A stretch of DNA of 64,000 nt, taken from an uncultured Bacteroidales bacterium (GTDB lineage Bacteria; Bacteroidota; Bacteroidia; Bacteroidales; CAIXZF01). Of this stretch, positions 1 through 8,904 are shown one piece after another; the first letter of the stretch is position 1; each line of letters starts with the position of its first letter. Position numbers and translations under genes: made by a program. Under the pieces are notes generated by a model that was given only the letters and a program-made list of their open reading frames with translations, was not told the DNA's origin and ran no database searches. The DNA is taken from positions 434,001 to 498,000 of the forward strand of contig CAIXZF010000035.1 in assembly GCA_903923925.1 (NCBI GenBank). Reading direction: 5' to 3'.

Positions 1-1833
1 ACCTCGAATTGAATTAATAACCATGCTTAGTGCAGAGCCTGAATGCCAGACACCTTCCAGTCGATGGCCTCGAGTACTAATAATCACAGGAGCTTTTTGA
101 CCGCCTTTAGTCCTATATTGTAATGTTGCAAGATCGTCGCTTACAACCTGAATTGCATAAAGCAAATAATCAAAATATTGAATTTCTGCTACTGGTCTGA
201 GACCGCGCATAGCCAACCCCACTGCCTGGCCAATAATTGTAGCTTCACGGATCCCAGTATCGGTGACACGGAGATTTCCAAATTTTGCCTGCAGCCCTTC
301 CATGGTTTGATTTACGCCACCGATGCCTCCAACGTCTTCACCAAATATTAAAAGTTTGTCATCATTTTTAAGAGATATATCCCAGAAGTCACGCAGGATT
401 TCTCTTCCAGGTACCATTGGGGAATTTTGTGAGTACTCAACTTTAACTTCTTTAATTTTTAATGCAGATTCATCAGATTCGCTGTAAAGATGGGAACTGT
501 AGCGTTCGTATCCATCCTCCATAGTTTTCTTAAGCCATTTTGTAATATTAATTTTCAGAGAGTTTGCAGGATTACTGCAGGAGTTGCAAATAAGCCTGAG
601 AATTTGCCTTGCGGAAGACATAATGTCTTTGCGGATTGGTTCAGCGATTCTCTTTAAATCCTGCTTAATAACATCAATTTTGTCTGTTTTCGCGCAATTA
701 CATGTTGTTATGTCAACGAGCTTTAGAAAATCGTCGCGTTGTTTTTTTAATGGTGCTGTATAATGTTCCCATGCATTATCTCGTATTGATTTAATTTTTT
801 CTATAGCGACCTTTTCAATAGTTTCTAATTCTTCTGAGGTTGCAAGATTTTTGTCGAGAATCCACTCTTTAAATTTTCTGTTGCAGTCCCATTTTTGTTC
901 CCAATCCAGTTGTTCAGTAGTTTTATACCGCTCATGTGAACCAGATGTTGAGTGGCCCTGAGGTTGTGTAAGTTCATTCACATGAATTAACACTGGTAAA
1001 TGATTTTCTCTGCACTGAGTAATTGCAACATCGTAGGTCTCACAAAGACATTCGTAATCCCAGCCTTTAACTGTGTATATATTGTAGCCTGGATTTCCTG
1101 GTTCCGCTTGAAATCCTTTAAGTATTTCTGAAATATTTTTTTTGGTAGTCTGGTATTGAATTGGAACAGAAATTCCAAATCCGTCATCCCAGACAGAAAC
1201 TGCCATTGGAATCTGAAGGACACCTGCCGCATTTATTGATTCCCAGAAAACACCTTCTGAAGTACTGGCATCGCCAATTGTTCCAAAAGCAACTTCATTT
1301 CCATTCGTACTGAATGTGCTGTATTTGTTAAGTTCAGGATTGTTTCTAAAGAGTTTAGATGCAAGTGCAAGGCCAACCAGGCGGGGCATTTGACCAGCAG
1401 TAGGGGATATGTCTGCAGAAGAATTTTTAAGTTCAGTAAGGTCTCTCCATTTTCCACATTCATCAAGTGTTCTGGTAGCAAAATGGTTATTCATTAAACG
1501 ACCACCATTCCCACGACTTACTTCAATGTCAGTATCACCATAGAGCTGGGCAAAAAATTCTTCAAGGTTAAACATTCCTGTGGCAAGCATCAATGTTTGG
1601 TCGCGATAATATCCGGAGCGCCAGTCACCTTTTCGGAAAACTTTTGCCATTGCCAATTGGGGCAACTCTTTACCGTCTCCGAAAATACCGAATTTGGCCT
1701 TTCCCGTAAGGACTTCTTTTCGTCCAAACAAACTTGCTTGCCGGCTTTCAACGGCTAACTGATAATCTTTCAGGACATCTTCCCGAGAATAAACATAACC
1801 TTTCTTACTCGTATAACTTTTTTTGGCCTTCAT
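1..1833 (-). CDS. Fused alpha/beta E1 component of a 2-oxoacid dehydrogenase (3' end outside window)
   Basis: A single open frame runs on the minus strand from the ATG at 1833 to base 1 without a stop (611 codons), so the gene continues past the window edge. Residues 1 to about 330 resemble the E1-alpha half of thiamine-diphosphate-dependent 2-oxoacid (branched-chain type) dehydrogenases. The cofactor motif starts GDAS at residues 187-190 where E1-alpha usually has GDG. From about residue 473 (VPGREILRDFWD) the protein is E1-beta-like, with FGEDVGG and the conserved DTGIREATIIGQAVGLA segment. These enzymes decarboxylate 2-oxoacids and pass the acyl group to the lipoyl E2 subunit. Fused E1 alpha-beta proteins are common in Bacteroidota. 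AGGACC just before the ATG may help initiation. The exact substrate cannot be assigned. Confidence 0.88.
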   Translation of the reverse strand, partial: MKAKKSYTSKKGYVYSREDVLKDYQLAVESRQASLFGRKEVLTGKAKFGIFGDGKELPQLAMAKVFRKGDWRSGYYRDQTLMLATGMFNLEEFFAQLYGDTDIEVSRGNGGRLMNNHFATRTLDECGKWRDLTELKNSSADISPTAGQMPRLVGLALASKLFRNNPELNKYSTFSTNGNEVAFGTIGDASTSEGVFWESINAAGVLQIPMAVSVWDDGFGISVPIQYQTTKKNISEILKGFQAEPGNPGYNIYTVKGWDYECLCETYDVAITQCRENHLPVLIHVNELTQPQGHSTSGSHERYKTTEQLDWEQKWDCNRKFKEWILDKNLATSEELETIEKVAIEKIKSIRDNAWEHYTAPLKKQRDDFLKLVDITTCNCAKTDKIDVIKQDLKRIAEPIRKDIMSSARQILRLICNSCSNPANSLKINITKWLKKTMEDGYERYSSHLYSESDESALKIKEVKVEYSQNSPMVPGREILRDFWDISLKNDDKLLIFGEDVGGIGGVNQTMEGLQAKFGNLRVTDTGIREATIIGQAVGLAMRGLRPVAEIQYFDYLLYAIQVVSDDLATLQYRTKGGQKAPVIISTRGHRLEGVWHSGSALSMVINSIRG

Positions 1834-1922
1834 GGTCCTATGAATATCTAGCAAAGGTATTAAACAGATTTTTATATATAAACCCAGCAGGGCAGAATAT
1901 GTTTAATTTGAAAAAAAAGAAT

Positions 1923-3557
1923 TTAAATTTTCAGAATATGGGTTACCTTGGTTGAATCTCTTGGAGAATTGTAATCAGAACGATTTAATTCTTTAAGTCC
2001 GCTATCATGCATTATCCATTTTCTTCCGGACATATCCTGAGTATTTTCAAAATATTGCTGGTTGAAAAAGATATTTGTCTTTTCGCTAAGTTGAATAGAC
2101 TTTCCAATAGGCACACGGATAAGTATTTTGAGCCTTTGTCCTCTGAATTTCTCATCAGTTGGGAGAAAGTAATACGGATTAAGGATTAATGCCGTATCGT
2201 TTTGTTCGAAATTGTAAATAATCTGGCTTGCACGTACTTCTGCCTGATGCCTGTCTTTGCCTCTGGCAGAGGAATACAGAACAAGTTGAAAACTGTCATT
2301 TTCAGTTCTCATAAACTCAAGAGATGGCATTCCGAAACAAACACTAGTATCTTCCGTGGATAAAATATTCCAGTTCCCAAGTACAAATCGATTATCCTGG
2401 TATCCAAGGTTTTCCAATTGGCTATCCCATTTTACATCTATCCGTAGATTGTTGGTTTTAGGTTGAAGTAAAGTATATTGTTTATTTTCAATGTCTCTTT
2501 GGCTAAAGTTTTTAAGTACCTGTACAGCAGAGATAACGCAAATAATAAGCCCGGCGATAAAAAGTGAAAAAGCTGGTATGCCAACAAATCTTGATCTTGC
2601 TTTGAACCTAAAAATTAATCTGCTGCCTGTATAGATAAGCATTACCAGTGGAATTCCAACTGTTAGAATAAGCCCTATTATAGCTAAAGTCTGGTCTTTA
2701 GGTTCAAGGAATAGCCTCATAAATGCTGGTATAGAAAAGGTTGAGACTCCGAACGATGAAACATAATAGACATGTTCGTTTGCGATAAAGGAAACAAGTA
2801 TTCCAATTAGCAGAAATAAGCCGATCGTAATAAAAACGAGACCAAAGAAAACCACAATTGATCTGAAGAAGTACTTAAAAACTGCAACGATAAATCCAAC
2901 AAGTTTCTCAAAGACATTTTTTCCATCTTTTTTTCTTTTTTGGAAAGTCTGATTTGCTTCATCTTTGAGATCGATGAATTTATCCTTTATCCCTTCAAAT
3001 TCTTGTTTAATCGAGCGTTGAATTGTATTTATATCAACTTTTTCTCCTCGCATTTCTAGTTTTTCAGCTGTTGACCTGGCTTCAGGCGCAACAAGCCAAA
3101 GTACCAGGTAGGCAATAAATCCGGCGCCAACTCCCATAATAGTAACTAAAATGAAGGCGAGTTTTATATATAAAGCCTTAGTATGAAAATATGCAGCCAG
3201 TCCACTGCAAACACCCCCGATTGTTTTGTTGTCAGGGTCTCTGTAAAATCGTTTGGAGTAACTACCGTCAGTATTTGTTTTTTCAGAAATATGTTCTTCA
3301 GAGAAATCGGAAGGTTTTCCCATGATCATTATTACTGAGTTAACATCTTCAATTGCAATTACCTGTTTATCGTCTGTTATTCGCTCCTGAAACATCTCAG
3401 CTATTCGTAGTTCGATATCAGCAATTATTTCTTCTTTGCCATTTTCGTATTTGAAGTGTGTTTTAAGGCTTTCAATATATTGAGAAAGTAATTCATAGGC
3501 ATCATCATCAATATGGAAAATAATGCCACCTATATTTACTGTGAAGTTCTTTTTCAT
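1923..3557 (-). CDS. PspC-domain membrane protein
   Basis: 544 residues. The first ~95 residues are a soluble helical region rich in acidic residues, resembling the N-terminal part of other PadR-linked PspC proteins. A PspC domain follows at about 101-161 (RDPDNKTIGGVCSGLAAYF, then a hydrophobic helix). Further membrane segments lie near 221-250, 291-310 and 330-347, and a C-terminal soluble domain of about 190 residues follows. PspC domains are linked to envelope-stress responses. The gene lies 28 bp downstream of a PadR-type repressor gene on the same strand, the usual arrangement in Bacteroidota, so the pair is probably one transcription unit. The role of the C-terminal region is unknown. 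Confidence 0.85.
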   Translation of the reverse strand: MKKNFTVNIGGIIFHIDDDAYELLSQYIESLKTHFKYENGKEEIIADIELRIAEMFQERITDDKQVIAIEDVNSVIMIMGKPSDFSEEHISEKTNTDGSYSKRFYRDPDNKTIGGVCSGLAAYFHTKALYIKLAFILVTIMGVGAGFIAYLVLWLVAPEARSTAEKLEMRGEKVDINTIQRSIKQEFEGIKDKFIDLKDEANQTFQKRKKDGKNVFEKLVGFIVAVFKYFFRSIVVFFGLVFITIGLFLLIGILVSFIANEHVYYVSSFGVSTFSIPAFMRLFLEPKDQTLAIIGLILTVGIPLVMLIYTGSRLIFRFKARSRFVGIPAFSLFIAGLIICVISAVQVLKNFSQRDIENKQYTLLQPKTNNLRIDVKWDSQLENLGYQDNRFVLGNWNILSTEDTSVCFGMPSLEFMRTENDSFQLVLYSSARGKDRHQAEVRASQIIYNFEQNDTALILNPYYFLPTDEKFRGQRLKILIRVPIGKSIQLSEKTNIFFNQQYFENTQDMSGRKWIMHDSGLKELNRSDYNSPRDSTKVTHILKI

Positions 3558-3585
3558 GATTTCGATATAAATGGTTATTAGTAAA

Positions 3586-3921
3586 TTAATTTGAAGATTG
3601 AGTTGTAAGACTGTTGACTGAATTTACGAGCTCTTTCCAGCTTTTGTCAAGATCAGAAAGATATATTTTTCCCAGATCAGTAATATTGTAATATTTTCGG
3701 GGAGGCCCTGATCGTGATTCTTCCCATCGATATGTCAGAAGTTCATCATTTTTAAGTCTGTTTAAAAGTGGATATAATGTGCCTTCAACGATTATAAGAT
3801 GCGATTTTTTCAAAAGATCGATAATGTCGCTCGTATAAGCCTCATGTTGGGAAAGGATATGAAGAATACAATACTCCAGAACACCTTTCCTCATTTGTGC
3901 GATGTTCTTTTCAGTTTCCAT
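3586..3921 (-). CDS. PadR-family transcriptional regulator
   Basis: About 111 residues from the ATG at 3921 (METEKN). A longer frame begins at 3939, but that would cover the -7 promoter element at 3926-3933, so the shorter start is preferred. The winged-helix PadR domain is clear: MRKGVLEYCILHIL, then EGTLYPLLNRLKNDEL and the wing with SGPPRKYYNIT. PadR proteins are small dimeric repressors that bind inverted repeats. A perfect 11-bp inverted repeat at 3940-3972 overlaps this gene's own promoter, so autoregulation of the padR-pspC unit is likely. The predicted transcription start falls at or within a few bases of the ATG, which would make the mRNA leaderless or nearly so. Confidence 0.9.
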   Translation of the reverse strand: METEKNIAQMRKGVLEYCILHILSQHEAYTSDIIDLLKKSHLIIVEGTLYPLLNRLKNDELLTYRWEESRSGPPRKYYNITDLGKIYLSDLDKSWKELVNSVNSLTTQSSN

Positions 3922-3925
3922 TCTG

Positions 3926-3958
3926 CAAATATAATGCAAAATTTAGTACTATGCAATA
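3926..3958 (-). promoter_or_regulatory. Promoter of padR-pspC
   Basis: On the minus strand the -7 element TATATTTG (3926-3933) matches the Bacteroidota consensus TAnnTTTG exactly. A TTG (3954-3956) lies 20 bp upstream as the -33 element. Only 4 bp separate the -7 element from the ATG at 3921, so the transcript should have almost no leader. Confidence 0.7.
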
Positions 3959-3972
3959 CAAAGTACTAAATT
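3940..3972. promoter_or_regulatory. Candidate PadR operator (perfect inverted repeat)
   Basis: The half-site AATTTAGTACT (3940-3950) is repeated as a perfect inverted copy at 3962-3972, separated by 11 bp. The spacer contains the -33 TTG of the padR promoter, so a bound dimer would cover the polymerase site. Position, symmetry and proximity to a PadR gene make it the likely autoregulatory operator. The binding itself is inferred. Confidence 0.65.
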
Positions 3973-4047
3973 ATTTAAAAATAATTTTATTTTACAGAAT
4001 GAATTTGATTCAGGAAACTCTAAAATGGTAATTTCAGTTGGGGGAGT

Positions 4048-4626
4048 TTAATAATTTTCAGCCAGGACTTCAAAATAAGCCTGAGGATGTTCGCATCCCG
4101 GGCAGTTATGCAATGCACTGAGACTTTCATGAATAAGACCGCATTTACGACAAATCCATTTCACTTTTTTGTCTTTTTTAAAAACAGTTCCATTTTCGAT
4201 ATTTGATGAAAATTTCATAAACCTTTCGATGTAGAATGAGCTGATTTGTTCAAAAAGTTTAAGTTTAGTGAATTCTTTTTTATTTCCTTCTTCCCAAATT
4301 ACTTTATTGTATTCTTCAATTTTCGATACAATTTCTTTTTCTGAATTGATTGCATCTTTGAGATTTTCTACGGTGGTTCCAATTACCGATGAATTAATTA
4401 CCATTGTTACTTCCGGATTTTGGCCTTTCAGGAGTCGGAAAATGGTTTTTATATGATTTTTTTCCTGATTTAATGTTTCCAGAAAGATGCTGTTGATTTG
4501 CTCGAATCCTTCTTTTTTTGCCTGTTTGGCATAATATTCATATTTAGTGATAATCTGGCTTTTAAGGATAATAATTTCTGCCAGATAAGTTGAAGTTTTG
4601 TTGTTTTTGTAAGATTCTGACTCCAT
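4048..4626 (-). CDS. Rubrerythrin-like protein with eroded diiron ligands
   Basis: 192 residues: a four-helix ferritin-like part (about 15-140) followed by a rubredoxin-like domain with two intact CxxC pairs (C159/C162 and C175/C178). Rubrerythrins normally reduce hydrogen peroxide with a diiron site fed by the rubredoxin iron. Here the first ExxH motif is kept (E55, H58). The first-helix glutamate that precedes the SQ dipeptide in the family is K22, and the second ExxH motif appears as S129 and Y132 when aligned on the ERF that follows. The normal diiron centre is therefore unlikely to form, although the rubredoxin site should bind iron. The alignment was done by eye. The gene is divergent from the esterase-like gene at 4698. 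Confidence 0.75.
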   Translation of the reverse strand: MESESYKNNKTSTYLAEIIILKSQIITKYEYYAKQAKKEGFEQINSIFLETLNQEKNHIKTIFRLLKGQNPEVTMVINSSVIGTTVENLKDAINSEKEIVSKIEEYNKVIWEEGNKKEFTKLKLFEQISSFYIERFMKFSSNIENGTVFKKDKKVKWICRKCGLIHESLSALHNCPGCEHPQAYFEVLAENY

Positions 4627-4697
4627 TTTATTATTATTTTTGAATTGTTGCCTCTAAGGTAAAATATTATCTATATTTTCGGACAAACCTTTGTAAA

Positions 4698-5960
4698 ATG
4701 CAAAAAATAATAAAATTTGGCTGGCTGTTAAGCTTTCTGGCAGTTTGTGCAATTTCATGTGGCAGTAAAACTCAGAAATTGAATGACTTAATTATAACAA
4801 ATGCCAGCAGAGGAAAAATTACAAGCAAAGTCAGTTGTATATCGAATAAATCGGTGAGTTATGAATTGTTTCTTCCAACAGCTTATGATTCAACCAAAAT
4901 ATGGCCTGTAATCTTCTGTTTTGATTCACACGGTGATGGAAGGATGCCTGCAAATTTGTTTTCAGAACAAGCTGATCAGTATGGTTACATTTTAATTTGC
5001 TCCGATGATTCAAAGAATGGACAGTCTCAGGATGTTAATCTGGGTTTTTATGATGATATGCTTAAGGATGTTAGAAATAGATTAAAAATTGATGAAAAGA
5101 GAATATATACATCAGGTTTCTCAGGAGGTTCAAGGGTTGCGAGTTCAGTTGCCTTATACCGTGGTGGTGTAAAAGGAGTTATTGGGTGTTCAGCTGGTTT
5201 TGCAACAGTAACGAAAGAAGCACAAACCAACTTTGAATATCTTGGTGTAGTTGGTAATGAAGATTTTAATTTATTGGAAATGAGGCAATTAATGAAAGGT
5301 TTGGAAGGCAGTCCAATCCCTCATCTATTATTGGTTTTTAAGGGGACACACGCGTGGCCGCCAAAATCTATGGTACCTGCATTGTTTAGCTGGTTAGAAA
5401 TAAAGGCTATGCATTCCGGATTGATAAAAATTAATCAATTAACCGTACAACAGTTTGCCAAAAGTTGCCTGGATTCAGTTGCAAAGTATAAAACCGGGTA
5501 TGATTTATACAATGCCTGGTATTATTCTACAGTTGCTTCTGATATTTTAAAAGGTTTTCCCGAGGGTGAGCAATTTAATTCGATAGTATTGGAAATGGAA
5601 AAGAGTAAGGAATTAAAAGCTATTTTTAATAAAAATGAGAAAACAGATATTAAGGAGCAGCAGCTTCAACAGGAATATCTTAAATATTTGCAAGAAAAAC
5701 CGGCAGATTGGTGGAGGATTGAGGTGTCGAAAATTCAGAATATGGGCAAAGTGAAGAATGTTAATTCAGAAGCTGCTATGTATAAAAGAATTTTAAGTTA
5801 TCTGAGTTTAGCAGCTTATATGAATAGCACAAATGCATTAAAATCTGCTAATTATGAGGCAGCAGACAGATTTATTACATTATACTCTATTATTGATCCA
5901 GAGAATCCTGAGCACAAAAAGTTAAGGGATGAACTGACTGTAAAGAAAGGACAATATTAG
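4698..5960 (+). CDS. Esterase-like alpha/beta-hydrolase lipoprotein
   Basis: 420 residues with a lipoprotein signal peptide (lipobox AISC, lipidated C21). The middle resembles polyhydroxybutyrate-depolymerase/esterase-type hydrolases: YELFLPTAYD, then the nucleophile elbow GFSGGSR with S142, a possible acid D189 and H218 in GTHAWPP. The last ~180 residues are helical and rich in alanine, leucine and tyrosine, perhaps a TPR-like tail. It probably cleaves an ester outside or at the outer membrane. The substrate is unknown. The gene stands alone between divergent and convergent neighbours. Confidence 0.65.
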   Translation: MQKIIKFGWLLSFLAVCAISCGSKTQKLNDLIITNASRGKITSKVSCISNKSVSYELFLPTAYDSTKIWPVIFCFDSHGDGRMPANLFSEQADQYGYILICSDDSKNGQSQDVNLGFYDDMLKDVRNRLKIDEKRIYTSGFSGGSRVASSVALYRGGVKGVIGCSAGFATVTKEAQTNFEYLGVVGNEDFNLLEMRQLMKGLEGSPIPHLLLVFKGTHAWPPKSMVPALFSWLEIKAMHSGLIKINQLTVQQFAKSCLDSVAKYKTGYDLYNAWYYSTVASDILKGFPEGEQFNSIVLEMEKSKELKAIFNKNEKTDIKEQQLQQEYLKYLQEKPADWWRIEVSKIQNMGKVKNVNSEAAMYKRILSYLSLAAYMNSTNALKSANYEAADRFITLYSIIDPENPEHKKLRDELTVKKGQY

Positions 5961-5982
5961 TTAGGCCAGAAAGTACGAATCT

Positions 5983-6591
5983 TTATGGTTTAATGTTGAA
6001 GGTTTTGAGATAAATCTGACCAGATTTGCCACGATTAATATATACCAAGCCTACATCGTTTGCATAGGTGTAATCCCAGGAGGACATGAGAGAATCGCTC
6101 ACAGAACCGAAATCGACGTGGGTTTCTTCCCTTATTGTAATGCAATGCTCATAAACTTCGCCATCAATTAAACGAGGCTCATCATATTCCCAGAGCAGAT
6201 ATTTGTATGTTGTCGGAAAACCATTGATTTCATAGGTCTTTTCCCATTTTGTTCCAATCGGAACATTATCCTTTAAGTAATTGAATTCAATGACAGTATC
6301 AAGGTTTGGAAGGAGCCGGTAGTAGTTTCCGTTTTCTTTTCTTACCCAGGAGAAGCCGGCATTGGTAGTGAACATTTCGTAATACACTTTCTTGTTAAAT
6401 ACTGAATCAACGCCATTCGCGTAGGTGGAGTATAAATTAGTTAATGGATATTCGGCGTAGGTCCAGGCAGAACCAGCGGAAACAGGTTGAAAATTTGTTG
6501 GCAGAACAACTTCTTTTACTGTTTCCGTCTTCTTACAGCCAAGTGTGAGAATTATGAAAGAAATAAGTGCAATAAATAGATACCGGTGCAT
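5983..6591 (-). CDS. Lipoprotein of unknown function
   Basis: 202 residues. The N-terminus is a lipoprotein signal peptide (LTLGC, then KKTET). The mature part is rich in aromatic residues and beta-strand-like stretches, which resembles small secreted Bacteroidota proteins, but no domain was recognised. It is convergent with the esterase-like gene, with 22 bp between the stop codons. It has its own promoter at 6612-6641. Confidence 0.7.
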   Translation of the reverse strand: MHRYLFIALISFIILTLGCKKTETVKEVVLPTNFQPVSAGSAWTYAEYPLTNLYSTYANGVDSVFNKKVYYEMFTTNAGFSWVRKENGNYYRLLPNLDTVIEFNYLKDNVPIGTKWEKTYEINGFPTTYKYLLWEYDEPRLIDGEVYEHCITIREETHVDFGSVSDSLMSSWDYTYANDVGLVYINRGKSGQIYLKTFNIKP

Positions 6592-6611
6592 TAAGGAGTT
6601 ATTTGAAGTAA

Positions 6612-6641
6612 CAAATTTACTGAATACATCTTAATTTACAA
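6612..6641 (-). promoter_or_regulatory. Promoter of the 5983-6591 lipoprotein gene
   Basis: On the minus strand TAAATTTG (6612-6619) matches TAnnTTTG, and TTG (6639-6641) lies 19 bp upstream. The -7 element ends about 20 bp before the ATG, which leaves a short leader. Confidence 0.5.
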
Positions 6642-6780
6642 GTGATTGTTTTTAAGCTTGTTTATAAATTAAGCATAACTTTAGGATGAGCTGATTGATC
6701 AATGCGTTATTTCTTCATATATTTAAGCGCTAGAAGTTTCTTCAAATTTCAAGTTAAGCGAATTCCATTAATATTATACA

Positions 6781-8580
6781 ATGCTCAAGAGATCAGGACT
6801 TATCTGTTACTTGATCGCACTTTTAAGTGGATGGGTTCAGCTATTCACGCCCGTAATGGCTCAGGGGGATGACAGGTTAGACTCAAGTGATGTTTGGAGT
6901 AATAGAGTTTCAATTGGCCTGAATTTTGGTCCGACTCTTTATTTTGGCAACATTAGGACCAACCCTGTATTGCCTGTATTTAATCCTTATTCAGAAGTAA
7001 AATTTGGGTATGGAATATTAGTTTCAAAATCAATCAACCGATATTCTGAAATTGATTTTGAATTTCTTAAAGGGCAAATTGCTGGACTTGAAAAGACATT
7101 TTCAAATGGAGATTCTGCAAACCGATATTTTGAAGGTGATTATTTATCAATAAGTTTACTTCCTGTAATAAATTTCTCCAATCTTTTTTCTGGTCAGGAT
7201 AGCTATCGGAGAATTTATTTTAAGGGCTTTGCAGGTGGAGGGATAGTTTTATACAGGGCAAGATTAAAGAATTACAAAACAGGTGACTATTTGGGACTTG
7301 TTGGTTATTCTGACGATGGCATGACCAGATTACACCCAACAAGTGCATTTGTTGTTCCAATGGGTTTGAAAATCCAGTATAAGTTGACTTCAAGGTTATC
7401 GTTAAATTCTGAGATTAATTACCACTTAGTTATGGCAGGAAATCTTGATGCGATGAAAGGACCTAATTCGAATGATGGCCTTTTATACACAGCTTTTGGA
7501 GCAACATTCCATTTTCTAAAATCCAGTAAAAAGAAGCAAGTTTCAAAATTGCAAAGGCAAATAAAGCCTGAACAGCTTGCAATGGAAAAAGCTGAAGAAC
7601 CATTGAAAGGATTTGGTTTTTTACCATTAACACCAAAACAAGCTGCTGAGCAAGCACCATTACCGCCATCTGATGATCTTGAATATCGCGTTCAGATAAT
7701 GGCAACGTACATGCAGAGGATACCATTGAATGATTTTGTAATCCGTTATCAGCTTACTCAAGCAGTAAAAGAGTATTATAACAATGGGTGGTATCAATAT
7801 TCTGTAGGATCTTTTCCAAAAATGGAAGATGCAGTCCATTACAAAAATAAATTGTCGGTTGAAGATGAATTAAACGATGCTTTTGTTGTCGTTTTTAAGA
7901 ATGGAAGCAGGTTTTACCAGGGTAAGCGAAAATTGGTTTCGTTTAATATAATTGGTGATGAGCCAGTTACTTTTCCTAAACCAGAAATTTCGGAAGAGCA
8001 GGAATTTGAAAATGTAGAATTCAGGATTCAGATTGCTGCAATAACTGGAAAGAAAATTTCAATAGGTGCACTGAAGGAAAAGTACGAATTGAAAGATGAA
8101 ACTATTCATTCAGATTCATTAAATGGCCGGTATTATTATACAGTTGGATCGTTCAGGAATTTGAGACAAGCCAGAGAATATTGTAAAATATTGATTTCCA
8201 GAAATCTGATATATGATGCTTTTGTTATTTCGTATGTTGATGGAGTCCGGAAGACATTGTCGCAGATAACAACTAAAGCTAGCAATGATGGTAACCGAAA
8301 AATAGAATCTAAGGAAGGTTATGTGTTTAAAGTTCAGTTATTAGTGTCAATTAAAGACCTCCCGGTCGCAACGTTTAAGGAACATTATGGTTTACGGGAG
8401 CAAGTAACAGAAGAAAAACAGAATAACCTGAATGTTTATACCTGTGGACAGTTTAAAGCCTATGAGCAGGCGTTAGATTACCAGGGAGTTTGCCGGAAGG
8501 CAGGAATAGCGGATGCCTTTGTAGTTGCTTATCAGGATAAAAAGAAAGTTCCGCTTAAAGAAGCATTAACGGAATATTAA
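6781..8580 (+). CDS. Outer-membrane beta-barrel protein with three SPOR-like repeats
   Basis: 599 residues. A signal peptide (ending near VMAQG) is followed by about 200 residues with alternating strand pattern and glycine turns, like a small OmpA/porin-type barrel (ending near TAFGATFHFLKSS). A charged linker leads to three similar units at about 301-374, 413-490 and 516-590. Each starts with a strand such as YRVQIMAT or FRIQIAAI, contains a VGSF or CGQF segment and ends with DAFVV or DAFVIS. This pattern fits SPOR-like domains, which in other proteins bind denuded peptidoglycan. The protein may tie the outer membrane to the cell wall. No partner gene is adjacent: the next locus is the broken TIGR02757 gene. 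Confidence 0.7.
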   Translation: MLKRSGLICYLIALLSGWVQLFTPVMAQGDDRLDSSDVWSNRVSIGLNFGPTLYFGNIRTNPVLPVFNPYSEVKFGYGILVSKSINRYSEIDFEFLKGQIAGLEKTFSNGDSANRYFEGDYLSISLLPVINFSNLFSGQDSYRRIYFKGFAGGGIVLYRARLKNYKTGDYLGLVGYSDDGMTRLHPTSAFVVPMGLKIQYKLTSRLSLNSEINYHLVMAGNLDAMKGPNSNDGLLYTAFGATFHFLKSSKKKQVSKLQRQIKPEQLAMEKAEEPLKGFGFLPLTPKQAAEQAPLPPSDDLEYRVQIMATYMQRIPLNDFVIRYQLTQAVKEYYNNGWYQYSVGSFPKMEDAVHYKNKLSVEDELNDAFVVVFKNGSRFYQGKRKLVSFNIIGDEPVTFPKPEISEEQEFENVEFRIQIAAITGKKISIGALKEKYELKDETIHSDSLNGRYYYTVGSFRNLRQAREYCKILISRNLIYDAFVISYVDGVRKTLSQITTKASNDGNRKIESKEGYVFKVQLLVSIKDLPVATFKEHYGLREQVTEEKQNNLNVYTCGQFKAYEQALDYQGVCRKAGIADAFVVAYQDKKKVPLKEALTEY

Positions 8581-8647
8581 AACCGATCAACGACTTCAAT
8601 CTCTCATAGTGAATATTTGTCAGACTAAACCTTTTCGATTCAATGTT

Positions 8648-8845
8648 TTAATACTTCTCGCAGGCTCTCAGGCCAAATAATGCAAAATCATATTTTACCG
8701 GGTCTTTGGCATCTAACTTCCTTAATGACAAATCTAATTCTGTTACAGCTCTTGAATCATTTTGTTTTCGATTAAGCAGGCCCAATTTTCTGCCAACATT
8801 GCCTGTGTGAACATCTAAAGGGCATGATAATTTTGATGCAGATAA
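8648..8845 (-). pseudogene. C-terminal fragment of native TIGR02757/DUF2400 gene
   Basis: Read on the minus strand, this stretch encodes LSASKLSCPLDVHTG onward to FALFGLRACEKY and a stop at 8648-8650. In the 54 residues from LSCPLDV to FALFGL it matches the C-terminal part of the intact protein at 8905-9696 at 42 positions by eye. An in-frame TAA (8846-8848) ends the similarity on the upstream side. The matching N-terminal piece lies 8.6 kb away at 17455-17634 in the same orientation. The two are best explained as ends of one gene, with about 135 middle codons lost. Confidence 0.88.
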
Positions 8846-8877
8846 TTAAGGTAGTACGTAATGATGCTTTATATTCA

Positions 8878-8885
8878 TAACTTTG
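8878..8885 (+). promoter_or_regulatory. Possible -7 element for the intact TIGR02757 copy
   Basis: TAACTTTG matches the TAnnTTTG consensus and lies 19 bp before the TTG start at 8905. No good -33 TTTG was found at the expected distance, so this is a weak call. It would be the only promoter available, because the gene sits just inside the insertion junction. Confidence 0.35.
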
Positions 8886-8904
8886 TTTGAATTATTAACC
8901 TGCT

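Noticed and set aside
987-1481. Two short minus-strand reading frames inside the 5' region
   Set aside because: They lie in a shifted frame of the E1 gene, which is open across the entire stretch and has clear E1 motifs.
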